A stretch of 64,000 nt of DNA from Lamellibrachia satsuma (taxonomy: Eukaryota > Annelida > Polychaeta > Sabellida > Siboglinidae): positions 1,368,501 to 1,432,500 of the forward strand of contig BSQZ01000101.1 in assembly GCA_033239005.1 (NCBI GenBank), given 5' to 3'. Shown in pieces: positions 1-13,190 of the stretch (positions are counted from its first letter, which is position 1; the number at the start of each line of letters is the position of its first letter). The position numbers were made by a program, and so were the translations under genes. The notes under the pieces were generated by a model, which had not been told where the DNA came from, did no database searches, and saw only the letters and a list, made by a program, of their open reading frames with translations.

Positions 1-1959
1 CACGGGTGACAGAATGACATGCATGAATTGATCTGTTAATCTGACTGCGCGCGGCGTCTTTTCTTCTGATATATGCAACGGAATCTTTGGTGCGTATCTC
101 GACAACACAGGCCATACAGGTCATAGGCGCACTGGAGACAATACGGGGTCGTCACCGTGTCGCGCCGAAACCTGCTGGCTTTGTCAAAAGCATGACAGTT
201 GCAGATGTCAAAATCAATATGATGAAAGCTTGCTGCGTTTACGTCAGGGGATTGTGTAGAGACCTACACAGCTGCGGCATATTACATGGTTTTAATATCA
301 CTGGCGTCCTGGGCCATAGTGGTACTTGTGAAATTACCCTTGAGGACGGCTGGTGGGCAGACATCCTGTCATGGGGCGGTCCTACAGGGCTGCCTTCAGT
401 CATACAAGCACAGCAAGAAATATGAATCAGCTACATACACTCATTAACATAACCATATGGCATTAAAGTGTTATCTGTCTTGAAGCATGGGGCCACATTA
501 TTGATTTATTGGCAACTTAATTGAACATGTGAAGGCATATTGTGTGGACTGTCCTTTAGAAGGACATTTCTCTGTAGGTTTCCCAGTTGCTCTATGTGGA
601 GATGGTTTCAGGTTACTGTGCTTACCCAAATATTGATGTGGTTGATAGTAGGATGATTACATGGGCCCCACTAATGAAAAGACAGCAAGACACCCACCAG
701 CCATGCAGTAGTTGAACCCCCTGCAGGAATTGCCTGTCACGCATGGATAAATATTAACTGAGGACAATCAATGAGGAACTAATCCAGTGGATAATCAATT
801 ATTTAACTTAATTACATTATTAGTAGGTCTTCATTTTTTACTCTAGTTACGTGTCTTGAATAATAGATACATGTGAAATTGTGTTTGGCTACATTTGTCT
901 TGGACAACAAGTGATTTATGTGTTGGTCTCATCCCAAAGGATATGATGAAGGTTTGGTCAATAGCCGTGGTGAATTTTCCATTATGTGCATCTCCACTGT
1001 GGGTGATGACTAGCTGTGTTCGATTGAGTTTCGGGACAACTAAATTGTGTTTGTAACAGATGTGACATCATTAAGTCATATTGAGCAGGGACCCTTTGTA
1101 GATCACTAGAGGCCAGGAGTGGGTGTGGCAGAGAAGCTGGTTGGTGACCTCCATCACACCATCTACCTAGGTCGCAGTGATACTGAAGTGCAGCCAGAGT
1201 GGCCCTGGTCTTTTAATTGGCTACAGGAGACAGCTCCATGCATCAGGCCTCTGGAGGTAATAGAGCACACACTCACAGGGCACATGGGCACACCAGGAGC
1301 ACAGCAGCACTTCTTGGCAACTGCGGCAAAGTTATTTTTAGCCGTTCTAGGAATGAAGGACACTTCTGGGCGAGTTTTTATCTGTCCCAGTGAGTCAGTT
1401 GTCAATGGCTGAGGGTACCGCACCAGTAGCTTGTTGTGGCTCATACTAGACGTTCTATCAACAGAAATGTCCGGCTCTCAACTTTAATGTTGACTTCAAG
1501 CACGATGGAGGTATGGTATCACTTGACTTGAGTTTCTCTAAGACACTTTGACAGTGCTGTGCTGTTTCCTGGGTGGCTGTGCGAACTTGACTGGCTCCGC
1601 AGTGTTTCACATACACTTTTCCGTCTACATATTTTATGTTAATGACAACTTTTGTATCAGAGAATGTTACTTCGCAGTTAGTCTCACCTGTGACATATGT
1701 TTGTGTTGTCACATACAATGTCAAAATGGTGTCTTTTGACATATTTTGGCTTACACGGTTTGAAGCAGTTCTATCAAGCGTGTTATTAGTGTTGATCAAT
1801 ACAAGAACTGTGTAGATCACCGACATGAACTATATGACATCTCAGACTTGTGTACAGTGGGAGGTAAGAAGGGTGAAGTATTAGCGTATTGTTTGCTGGG
1901 TGGAAGCCAGACACATTGATATAGCTGAATTGCAGATTCAAGTGTCAAGTCGTTTGATG

Positions 1960-2756
1960 TCCAGCTGTCCAGTAATTTGTGTTTTTTATATTGGTGAGCA
2001 GTGCTCATTGTTTCTTGCCTGGTTGTCTGACTAGTACCTGGTTGTCTGGTGTCCAGCAGTTTGACGTCTGGTGTTTTGAATATAACGTTTTGTGATGTCT
2101 CGTTGTGTGGTATCCAGTTGTCTGGGTGTTCTGTTGTCTGGTGTATTGTACTTAGTTGTCTGGGTGCTTTGTTGTCTGGTGTCAAGTACTTAACTGTCTG
2201 GGTGTTCTGTTGTCTGGTGACAAGTACTTAGTTGTCTGGGTGTTTTGTTGTCTGGTGTCAAGTGCTTAATTGTCTGGGTGTTTTATTGTCTGAGTGGTTT
2301 GTTCTCTGCTGTCAAGTACTTATTTGTCTGGCCCATGTTTAGTTGTATTTGTGTTTTATTGTCTGGTGTCAAGTACTTAGTTGTCTGGGTGTTTTATTGT
2401 CTGAGTGGTTTGTTCTCTACTGTCAAGTACTTAGTTGTCTGGCCCATGTTTAGTTGTCTTTGTGTTTTATTGTCTGGTGTCAAGTACTCAGTTGTCTGGG
2501 TGTTTTGTTGTTTGGTGTTAAATACTTAGTTGCCTGGGTGTTTTGTTGTTTGGTGTTAAATACTTAGTTGCCTGGGCGTTTTGTTGTCTGGTGTCAAGTA
2601 CATAGTATTCTGGGTGTGTTGATGTCTGGTGTCAAGTGGTTAGTTGTTGTCTTGGTGTTTGTTTTGTTGTATCGTGTTAAGTGCCGATATGTAGTTGTCT
2701 GGGTATTTTGTTGTCTGGTGCCAAGTACTTAGTTGTCTGCATGTTTAGTTGTCTTG

Positions 2757-2757
<1 letters not shown>
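1960..2757 (+). repeat. 38-bp minisatellite
   Basis: About 18-20 copies with variation of a unit containing GTTGTCTGGTGTCAAGTACT and TAGTTGTCTGGGTGTTT. A higher-order duplication with GCCCATGTTTAGTTGTC is seen at 2290-2480. The long open reading at 2245-2529 (VKYLVVWVFYCL repeats) results from the repeat and is not a gene. Confidence 0.9.

Positions 2758-2836
<79 letters not shown>
2757..2836. repeat. (TA)n microsatellite
   Basis: A pure TA run of about 80 bp directly following the 38-bp minisatellite. Confidence 0.97.
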
Positions 2837-2839
<3 letters not shown>

Positions 2840-3613
2840 TTATTTATTTTAGCACCCGTCGACATTTTAAAAGGGATGACGTCCAATGTGCCAGGCAGTA
2901 ATAACGGGTATGGCAGAAGCCATACTGCTATGTATAGCAGTATGACATTCTGGCTGATCTCAGAAAATGACTGGTGTCTTGCATCTCAATTTCCTGGCAG
3001 TTGTACTCCGGGTGCAGCCAAAGGAGAGTGAGTGTGACTAGTCCGTAATTGACGTTTGCCATCTTGTGGTAACAACTTGCCCGCTTAATACACATTCCAG
3101 TATGGAATTTATCACACTTTTTAGCTTGTCTCCATGTCAGTCCTAGTTAGCCACAGGCAGTCGGATACTGGAGTTTATCCAACCTCTAAATATTTACTGA
3201 ATTTGAGAGTCACCTTCATGCTAATTTCTTTGAATCTGTCATTGGTCATATTATATTGTAGTTATCAAGTTTTCATGTTTCTTTAATACGTCACTTGTAC
3301 TGCACTGGGCTGCAAATAATCTGATAATCACGCCTTGATTAATCATGTAAGCTATTCAAGTTATGTGTCTTTAGTAAACATGTGTGGCTAATTACAAGAT
3401 TAATTTCAGTGGATATGTTCATTTGGTGAATTTTGTAGCAATGTTGCACTTGTTCTAAGTTAAAGCTTACAAATACATGCTCAATGACAAAACATGTGTA
3501 AAGTTATGTTCACATTTTTAATGATATAAAATCTGCTGGCCAGGTTATAATGTGACATGGAGCTAAAGGTAGAAAGTCTGAACTTGTTATTATGAAATCA
3601 TGTTATGTAGTAC

Positions 3614-3856
3614 AAACTATATATATTCTAACATCTTGGCTGCCCAAATGTGTTTTAAATTAATGAACCACATTTGCTTCATATTATATAACCGTTATGT
3701 GTTTAATTTGAATGTTTTGACTGGAATATCATGTTTACATTGCATGCCGAACAGCAAGGTCAGAACACATAACATTCAAATTATATTTAAAAATCATGGT
3801 TGTTTGAAACACATTTGGGTTGTCAGTGTGTTAGAATATAATATATTATATAGTTT
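3614..3856. mobile_element. MITE with about 40-bp terminal inverted repeats, copy 1
   Basis: The left end ATTCTAACATCTTGGCTGCC...CAAATGTGTTT is mirrored by the right end AAACACATTTGGGTTGTCAG...TGTTAGAATATA, with an imperfect palindromic outer (TA)-rich part. The interior has GCATGCCGAACAGCAAGGTC. It has no coding capacity, and a second copy lies at 45536-45790. Confidence 0.7.
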
Positions 3857-3954
3857 ATACTAGTTATATAATATGATTTTAGGATAACACTGATTAGACT
3901 GTCCACTGTTAAACTTTAATTCATGACTAATCTCAAGATTTAATAAGATTGCTG

Positions 3955-5062
3955 TCCCAAACAACATAGTTCCAGATGGCAAGTGGACAAGGAAGCCATT
4001 GGCTTATCGAGAGTCCAAAATTTTTCTCATCTATGTGTAACCCGCCCTTATCAAATATCTGTCAATTCTATTTTTAAACATATTCACACTACTAGCATTA
4101 ATACAATCGTTTGGCAGTTTGTTCCACTTATTTATCACCCTATGTGAGAAAGAGTACTTTCTCATGTCCAACCTACACTGCTCCTTAACTAATGCTGCTT
4201 TGTGTCCTCTGGTTCTACTGCCTTCTTTAAGTTTGAAGAACATATTCCTGTCAACATCCTCATTCACTATTTTAAACACTTCTATTTGGTCTCCTCTTAG
4301 TCTCCTGGTCTCTAGTGTTGTCAAACCACATTGTAATAAGAGACTTTCATAACTAAGGTCTCTCAATTCTGGAATCATTTAGTTGCTCTTCGTTGCATTC
4401 TTTCTAACTTGTCTATGTCCTTCTTATAATACGGCCTCCATGCTTGAATACAATATTCCAAATGTGGTCTAACTATTGCTTTGTACAGGGGTACAATTAG
4501 CTGTTTCTCTTTATACGTGATAGTTCTCCTAATTAGCCCTAGAATTTGATTTCCTTTCGAAGCAGCAATCCCACATTGCTCTGAAACTTTCATGTCAGTA
4601 CAAAATGTTACTCCTAAGTCCTTTTCTTGTGTGGTTCTACCTAGTACAGCATCCCCCATTTTATATTCTACATCCATGTTTCCATGTCCTATGTGTATAC
4701 ATTTACACTTCCCAAAATTTAATAACATTTGCCATTTTTTTTACCATTTAACTAATTTATCTAGATCATCCTGTAAACTTTGTTTATCTGTATCATTAGT
4801 AATCTTTCTGAATACTTTTGTGTCATCTGCAAATTTGAGTACTTTGCTAAATATGTCATCTTCCAAATCATTTATATATATTAAAAACAGTATAGGGCCT
4901 AATACTGATCCCTGTGGTACCCCACTCAAAACAGATTTCCAGTTTGAAATCTCACCATCTACCCAGTACTATTACTCTCTGTCTTCTGTCTGTAAGCCAC
5001 TTTTCTATCCAGTTGATTACATCATTACCTATACCATGGGCTTTTAGTTTTTAGTTTATCTC
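3955..5062 (-). pseudogene. LINE (CR1/Jockey-like non-LTR) fragment, RT and 3' end, copy 1
   Basis: Minus-strand readings give GVPQGSVLGPILFLIYINDL (near 4925-4870) and KFADDTKVF (near 4840), the RT palm motifs, then LLNFGKCKCIHIGHGNMD, EKDLGVTF, GLIRRTITYKEK, PLYKAIVRPHLEYCIQAW and KLERMQRRATK, then ELRDLSYE, LKEGSRTRGHKAAL and VINKWNKLPNDCINASSVN. This is the classic 3' half of a CR1/Jockey-type reverse transcriptase ORF. It is split by stops and frameshifts near 4378 and 4740. The conserved tail AATAAGCCAATGG is seen inverted near 4000. The 5' part is missing. Confidence 0.88.
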
Positions 5063-5761
5063 ACATATGTTCGGCCAGTTTAACCTGATTCAGCTTTATC
5101 CAAAAACAAGTAATTTTCAAGAGTAATATTTTATGAACTGTACTGGCTGATCTGTGCCGAGGTGACAATATTTTGACCTTGTGGCTGATGTAGGGACATT
5201 GCTGTCAGCAGTTGCCAGCCAGCTACTTTGCAGATAGGATACGTTACACTAGTTGTACATGTTAATGTAACTTTCAGCTCTGCAAGGTGATAGCACCATC
5301 TGTGAAAGAAGACATGCCGATTATTATTTGTCTGAACATTGTACCATTTTGGCTACTGTACTGGTAAATCATAATCTGAAGACAAAGGTGTAAATGGGAG
5401 CACCAACAAAATATAATCACGCACATACCATGTTTTTTAAGGTTCTTATACCAACCTAACCAACTGAAGAACATGTTTTTATTAATAAGTTTGGAAAATG
5501 TTATATCATATTTTTAAGTGGGATCAGATCACCTCAATAAATTATACATCTAAAAATCATATATATGGGCAGAATGGTATTTCATAATAGTTAGCAATTT
5601 GCCAGTATGAAACCCCTTTAAAAAGACTTATCACATAATTAAATAATGTGAATTTTACAAGCTGTGTTAGTAAATTATTTTGTAAATTCAGTTATGATAT
5701 ATGTTGTTCAATGTGTTTTCTATACAGTGGACATGGTGTTTTATTTTGCAGTCCTAGTATG

Positions 5762-5867
5762 CATGCACACACACAAACACACACACACGCACACACCCAC
5801 GCGCGCACGCACACACACACCACACACACACACAAATATATATATATTATGTATATATATATATATA

Positions 5868-5916
<49 letters not shown>

Positions 5917-5918
5917 AC
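5762..5918. repeat. (CA)n-(TA)n compound microsatellite
   Basis: CA-rich with CACG units to 5835, then TA to about 5917. Confidence 0.95.
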
Positions 5919-7150
5919 TTATAAGTTGGTTAACTGTTGAAGGGTTACTCATGTGACAGACCACAATGAGTAGATGTTACTTTTGCAAACAGCTGTGACA
6001 ACCCCAGGTCTTGTGGGATCAGATCACCTCTCTTGTGGCAGCCTGCACACAAATGATTTATAGGAGTACTTTTTATGCCTGTCACTGTCCCCCAGTCCCC
6101 CTGGTATGTCAGTCTTTCAGTGACATTAACTGTCAAATGCATGATATACGGGGTCCTTTCTGCTCTGACTTGGTATCCAAGAAGCCTGAGCTTCTAATCA
6201 TGGTGTACAGATCTTGGGTGTGTGTGACATTAAAAGCTGTTGTGTACAATATCTATGAACTGTATCACATAATCGGGTTATGCCATTGTTAGGATATAGG
6301 TGACAGACAACATGGTCCAATCATTCTGGCCAAAGCATTGTTATGGATGCTTTACCTTATATATAGTACACTTAATGACTTCATAGAGTCATTCATTTTG
6401 TTCTAGCCTTCTTTTATCCTACTGTGAAGCTTCAACATGCCTAAGCTACTGTCAAGATTGCATCAATTAATATTGATAAGGTTTTTTGGTTATTTTATAA
6501 TCAGAACAGTTTAATTTGAGGTTGTTAATTAAAGCCATGCAGGAATCTTATTTTTAGTTACCAATTGATTTTTGGGGAATGATTTTGTTGAACTTTTGTA
6601 TCATACTGGATAGTCAGCACACTTTCTGGTGGTTGAATCTAGTTGTTAACTGTATGGAACAAAATTCTAGGAATCTCTGTTTGCTTAAATTTTTTTAATG
6701 AGTTGTGACCAAATATATTGTGACCAAATGTCCTGGTTCCCACGATATTGATCACGATCCCTGTCATTGTAAAAAAATTAGGATCCACTGAGAATGTCCA
6801 ACAATAATTGAATGCAGTCAGTTTGTCACAGAGCAGTCACACTGACCACTTGGCACCCCAATCCCTCAGAAGTAGGCCAATCTGGCTGTGATGCCTGGGG
6901 GTGGCCCTTATGCAACCTCCTAATGACTTACCAGGTGTGCTTTGAAGCTGCCATGGCCACTTTCTGGCTGTGTTGGTCCCAGTCAGGGGAAATGTTATTA
7001 TTGATCCTCCCATGGGATAAGCTGGGACTTTGGGTGGAGATAAGATACTGGCAGGGGGTTGACTCCTACAACAGATGCTGTCAATAATTGGTGAAGCAGG
7101 AATCAATCAATCAATTGAGGCTGTTAGGCATGTGTGACTGATTTATTCTA

Positions 7151-7152
<2 letters not shown>

Positions 7153-7233
<81 letters not shown>

Positions 7234-7245
7234 TATATATATATA
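7153..7245. repeat. (TA)n microsatellite
   Basis: A pure TA run with one AGA interruption near 7231. Confidence 0.97.
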
Positions 7246-9880
7246 ACCATGGAAAAATTTGAGTGACACGACTTTATGGATGGATAGTATTTGAAAAAAA
7301 ACTTGTGATAAATGATTTATTCAATTTAAAGGTGATTTAGAAATTCTGCTCTACTTATTTATTTATTATTATTTTGTCTCACATTAATCCAATTTGCAGA
7401 GATTAATTTTGTTGATTTTATATTTAAATTGTGGATGGCATGGTCAGCTTGATCTTCGAAAATAACTAGAAAGCCCACTTAAAAAATGTATATTGTAAAT
7501 TATGGCATTTTGTCTACTTTTCCCATTGTGGGATTTTGTCCTGTGGGATTTTGTCTGGATGAAACTTGCTTCTGACACAGGATCATACATATTTGAGGCT
7601 ACCAACACTCTGGCATCTGTATTGGGAAGAGTGTCACATCGTCTAAACAGCACTGACAGTACTTAAACTGTCTCGCTGTCCATGGTGGAAATTGTCACAG
7701 GGAAGGACACAGTACTGGATAGTGTTTCGAATCTCTTGAATGGAGCTGTTTGCACTGCCAGAGTTGTCACATTTGCCTAAACATGTCCCAGCAGCAGCAA
7801 ATCACCTCTGTGACACATGAGTGCCTTTATACAATGTTTATCTAATCTGCCTGACTTGGACTGGTGTGTTTGTGACAGAGCACTGTAGCTTGTCTGTCCT
7901 GGTATCCATGCATGTTGCAAGAGGACCGAATTGTCAAGAGCGATGACAAAATGTCACGGGAAATGTCACAGACTCACAGAACATAATGCTGTAAGAGAAA
8001 GCGTTGACAAAATGCCATAAACTAATGATTATAATAATTATATGAATGTGGTTTTAACAGTGAACATTCACAGGTGCTGTCAATGCATGCAGGACATTGT
8101 AATAGAGTGGCATTAATTTAATTAAACACAGTATAACTTATGATGTAGGTTTATGAATGACTTGGAAAACAGTGGCATGAACCATAAAAAGTGGATGTCA
8201 TGTGTAATTTGTCCTTGATTTTGGTCTTTATGTATGTTTTTATATATTTGTTTTAATTGTTTGCAGTGCAGAATGTGATACTGGGAAGACTAGTTTTTTT
8301 CTTAGTCAGTAAATATTATATATAAATCTCATACAGGCAGAACAGGATTTGCTCATATATGATAGGCATTGATTAAAATATTCCGCCCCAGACCAGACTA
8401 ATAGGCCAGACAATCTCACCTATCCCAGCATGTGTTTTCCCTGTAATTCCAGTAAAGAGACATGGTATCCCAACCAAGGACAAGGCAATCCTTCCCCTTT
8501 GGAGTCTACATGTATCACCTGGCCCAGCATAAATCTTTATTTCCCAGCTGAAAGTCATTCCTGTGCTGTGATGTCAGCCTTGTCCCTGACAGACAGCTGG
8601 GCTGGGTTGGACTTTCCTGGCAGATCATCTGCACTTTGATGGAGTATCTTTGATGTCACTCTTGTCAAATGTCTCGCCTGCCACAGTATGTCAGTAGCTT
8701 ACATCTGTCAGTTGACGTCACCTTTGTTCTATTGCAAGTTTTATATTTTTGTCACTCGTCGTGTGGTGTGTAATTAATGTAGTATGAAAAGTACAATGTT
8801 CAACTTTGTTATGCAAATCAAATATCTATCTGGGGTATCTAGATGGTGATGTGCTGTAAATCATTTAAATGTTTCAATTAATTTATTTGAATTGTAGACA
8901 TCAACTAAAGTCATAAACATTGTAACCTGAGATGTAATCACAATGAATTACCAATCAACATCCACATTAAATATCAAATTCAAAGAAACCGCATCGTCAA
9001 TCCTCTGAAGGATAATTTTTTGTGGTTGAATTCCTACTAGAGACCAGCTGAAAATGTTACACATAACATTGTGAAACTTTGTCCAGATACCTTGTCAAAG
9101 TGCATCTAGACTGTTCTCCCCACTTCCTGTGTCTGTCTTGCTGTGTGTATGAGCTTGGTGATATCCTGATAAGGGAGGAGCTGTACCCCCTGGGAAGACC
9201 ATCCTAGTTAGTCCCCCAGGCTAGCCCACATTGGGTGACATCCCTCCCTTTATCATCCCCAACTTTGATTAGTCCATCATATCTCCAAGTGGAGATGATT
9301 TGCCACTCCAGGAAAGGCAAGGAATGTCCTGCCAATGTGATAGGGAAGGGGGGTCCTATGACAGATAATCAGTGGCTGGTTATTGCCATGGCAAAGGTCC
9401 CTAGTAGGTTGATGTGGCCCAGGCTGTCTTTATCTGTTCCCTGCCTTCCTGAAGCCATTTGACTTGGCAGATAATCTCTGCCAGGGCTTGATGTTGTCAC
9501 ATTAGTCCTTGGAAGACTCTAGCTCACCACACAAAGACATGCTGGTGACGTCAGTGAAGCCCCAGGGTTACAGATATGTGTAGTGGTTTCACAAGTGTTA
9601 TTTATTGTGGACATCCATTAATTCTGGTAGTGATAATGTTTTTTTTTGTATTTGAATCCAGGAACACAAAAACTTGTTGAATAGATGCAAATCGCATCAT
9701 TAATTTGAGCTATATAATTATGCAATTCATGGCATCTCAGTAATTCCATACAATATTTAAAAAAACTGAGCCCCAGACAGATATTACATAATCAAAGGCA
9801 GTTTATTACAGTCACTGTTGCGCATATTTGAGAGTAAGTACATATAGATGTGACAGCTATTTTGAGAATATAGCTTTTGT

Positions 9881-9965
9881 GCAGTAACTGCAATATGGCT
9901 GAATACTTCCCAGATCACAGTTGGTATTGGAATGAACATGGCTGCTGGGCCGAAATGTTCATGAA
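9881..9965 (+). mobile_element. SINE family 1, partial body
   Basis: GCAGTAACTGCAATATGGCT and GAATACTTCCCAGATCACAG match the body of the full copy at 29561-29885. Confidence 0.55.
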
Positions 9966-10187
9966 TCACTCTGTTCATGTCCCAAGACTGGATGTCACAG
10001 TTTTAATTATCACTTTATTTACCGAACACGTGATCCATTTTTGTTAAATCATATAACCTTCTCCCCCCACAAACTAATGAATTTTTCAAACAACTATTGT
10101 GTAATGGCAACAAGGCAGCTGTCTCCATAGTTTTAATTTGCTTCCCACAAGCAGTAATATGAAATTATTATATATCTACTTATCTAT

Positions 10188-10246
10188 CCTATGACAATAA
10201 TTGTATGCAGCTCAATGTAGCTGCGTAGTATAGCTGTTGTCATAGG
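10188..10246. repeat. Nested hairpin
   Basis: The outer stem CCTATGACAA (10188-10197) pairs with TTGTCATAGG (10237-10246); the inner stem GCAGCT (10207-10212) pairs with AGCTGC (10219-10224). Confidence 0.85.
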
Positions 10247-10809
10247 CTAGATTTATTATAATTTCATGTGATTATATTTATGCATTACCAGTGCACTTGT
10301 AGTGTAACAATTTACCTGCACATTACAATGTCTTGCTGCCGGACAAGCTTATAAATGTCAAGCGAGCCGGAACCATTTATTGTCCTTTGTGTCATAATAC
10401 ATAAATGACAGTCATGGCCATGGTTGGCTCTGTGACATTGACTTGACATATCTGCAGTACCAACACTGCTTAATTATCCAATAATTGTACCTGTGCTGTG
10501 ATTGAGCATGGACTAAGTAAGCCATAAAGGCATGCACATTAGCAGAACTGGTGCACCTGAGCCTATTACTAGTGAGGGAGGTGTTTATGACAAGAGCTGG
10601 GCTTGTCACCATCATTATGTCATAATTACAGTATCAATTCAATTAGTGTACCATAGTGATGAACAAAACTCATAGCACATCACTGGTGATGTTCTAAAGC
10701 GATGCATACTTCAAAGTTGATGATAGCAAATAAATGTAATGGCACCCCAAGTAATTGCCCAAATAGCCTTTCATTGTACAGCTTAATGTTGAAATTTGCA
10801 GCAGAAGAG

Positions 10810-10856
10810 ACTATGTGTTATAACTTATATAAGTAATATAAGTTATAACACATAGT
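10810..10856. repeat. Perfect hairpin, 21-bp stem, 5-base loop
   Basis: The left arm ACTATGTGTTATAACTTATA(T) and right arm (A)TATAAGTTATAACACATAGT are exact reverse complements around AAGTA. Confidence 0.95.
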
Positions 10857-11327
10857 GTCTAGGTGTTGGGTATGTTTATATCCATGCAAGTATGTATGTT
10901 GGTATTCCCCATTGGCATAACAAAGTTTATTGAGGTTGCGATGCTTTGGGTGTCAACTTTGATTACCTTTTTGCATCAATGGTAATAAGGGAGAAATCAC
11001 AAATGATGGAACATTCATTTTTTAATATACTTAACTTTAATCAACAGACGTAGACAATGGCCATAAACATAGTGGGGAATAGGGAACATTATGTAGACAG
11101 ACATTCAAGTTAGAGCAATTATCTCTTAAATGGCCAATATGTCAACTGTTGAAGATTTTATCTAGATTTATAAAAACAATCAAGACATTCAAAGATTACT
11201 TAAGGGAACTTAACATTAGTTAGTATTTGTCTTGTTATAACTGGATACTACACATTTGAATAAGCTCACATAATGTGTTGCCTTTCTATCAATTGCACTT
11301 CCTGTAATAATATTTCAATGAGTATTC

Positions 11328-11440
11328 TTAGTGCATTAATTATAGCATGGCTGAATGCTTCCCAGAGGAGTTGGTGCTGTAATGGATAGGTCTGCCAGGG
11401 GGTGAAGTGAAAAGCACTTTGAATATTAAGAACTTACCTT
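11328..11440 (+). mobile_element. SINE family 1, partial body and tail
   Basis: TAGCATGGCTGAATGCTTCC, TGCCAGGGGGTGAAGTG and AAGCACTTTGAATATTAAGA match the full copy. Confidence 0.65.
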
Positions 11441-12867
11441 TCTCAAATAAGAATCATTTGGTATAATTTGGAGCTTTATTCAAAATTGTGTGCACAGACG
11501 TTTCTATAAATGTATCATAATTGTTATGCTTTTGATATACTTTACTTTTATCATTTTATTTATATAGTTATCAGATTTACTATCCTTTGCTTAAAACCAG
11601 TCTTCCGATACTCTCCTGGTCCATGGCTGTGGTGATATGGTTGCCTGGGGCAGTTCTACTTTGACACATTCCACTCCTGACTGTGACAGGTGCTTCCAGG
11701 CACAGGACTGGCAGAAGTGCTTAATTGGTGATTTGCTTACTCTGCCCAGATTATACCTGCTGGCCCTGTGTCCTCTTACCTACAGTGACAGCTGGGCAGC
11801 AAATGTACCCCTCTGGTTGGGGGTGTTTGGTGCAGGGGTCTACCTGCTTGTCTGATAATATTTTATGTGTGATCATGCCTGTTTGTAGGCATGTGGTCAA
11901 ATGATTGTCCACAGCACCATCATCATTACAATATTGTCTAACACATAGTCATTGATAAAACAAATGTCCAATTACCATCCTGTATGTTTTAATACTTTTC
12001 GTTACCACATGATATTTTTCAATTGTGACGATGCATAAACCATGTAAGAGTTTATGAATGCCCCTTTTCAAATCGATTTTTACATTTTATATGTATGATT
12101 GTGATGACCACATTTTTACTACTTTAAGCTGTCCAAAATTTTATCAAAACAGGTTTTAGTTCCCAGTCCCGTCCAAAACAGGGTGTGCCACCCGAATAAT
12201 TTCTGCCAAAGAATAAGTTAATACTAAACACATTTACTTGGTATTCGTTATTGCATTAAGTTATATGTGTAAAGCAAATCTGAGACAACCACATGTTTTG
12301 GATGAAATAGAATGGTAAGCCGAATGACAAAGACATGCATTGATGTCAATATGGTCTGATGGTGAAGACTCCATTAATAAAATATATAATGACTGAAGGT
12401 GGAGGAATTAGATGACTCGCATGAGACATGGACAGTGACCGGTGGGAATTTATTGAAATAAGTTAATTAGAATGCTGTGCGCTTGTGTCTGAATGGAATT
12501 AAACGACTGGTGGCAGTCACACGACATGTTGGCACACCCTGGCAGTAGATGATGTCAGGCTCGTCAGCTGTTGCAAATGTCTGTGGTATGTCTGGCAGTT
12601 CTCTTCTGCTTGTCTTATGTGACTGTATTTGTAATTTGCGATAAGATCTGCCATAAGATGTGACAATCGCAAACAACTTGTATATGTGTCATCTATTTTG
12701 CTTCTGCTTTCCTTGATGGGAGTTGACATGTTTTTGGATGTGTCATCGACATAACTTGTCCTGTTCTTGGATGTGTCATCAGCATAATTTGTCATGTTGT
12801 CTTGTATTATTTTCTTGGGACTTGTCAGCGCCACATTAAGTTGCCCTGTGGTGTCATCTAACCATGT

Positions 12868-12943
12868 TGGTGGTAGTCACATGACAGCAGTTCCTAGAAA
12901 ATCATGGGAAGTAATCGGAACTGCTGTCATGTGACAACCACCA
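12868..12943. repeat. 27-bp inverted repeat, 22-bp spacer
   Basis: TGGTGGTAGTCACATGACAG CAGTTCC (12868-12894) is mirrored at 12917-12943 with a single mismatch. It lies 250 bp upstream of the first visible basonuclin exon. Confidence 0.9.
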
Positions 12944-13190
12944 TGGTCACATGACACTGGAGAACAACTCAGTGTGCCGCTGATGAAGGGACTGTGAAGG
13001 TCTTGAAAGCTAAACATTTAAAACATATTACACATAACCAAAACTTATTTTAAACAAAAGTCATAAACTAAGGCTATGTAACTAGAAGCATGTAGATCGT
13101 TGTTTACATGTTACTACAATGATGGCACTACTATATCTGAATTTATTTTGGTGGCGTGTTTTACTAATTATGTATGTCTTTCCGCTGTAG

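Larger units (their letters stand above)
1..13190. other. Upstream sequence or 5' intron of basonuclin
   Basis: AT-rich, CpG-poor sequence with the repeats listed separately. The first 180 bases are CpG-rich (GACTGCGCGCGGCGTC, GTGTCGCGCCG). Short open readings such as 87-425, 1119-1412 and 8430-8639 have no recognised domain, and I do not call them. I looked for, and did not find, a recognisable 5' coding exon of basonuclin. Confidence 0.6.

Noticed and set aside
2245..2529. 94-residue repeat protein with VKYLVVWVFYCL units
   Set aside because: Translation of the 38-bp minisatellite; the frame is not maintained by selection-like changes and there are no gene signals.
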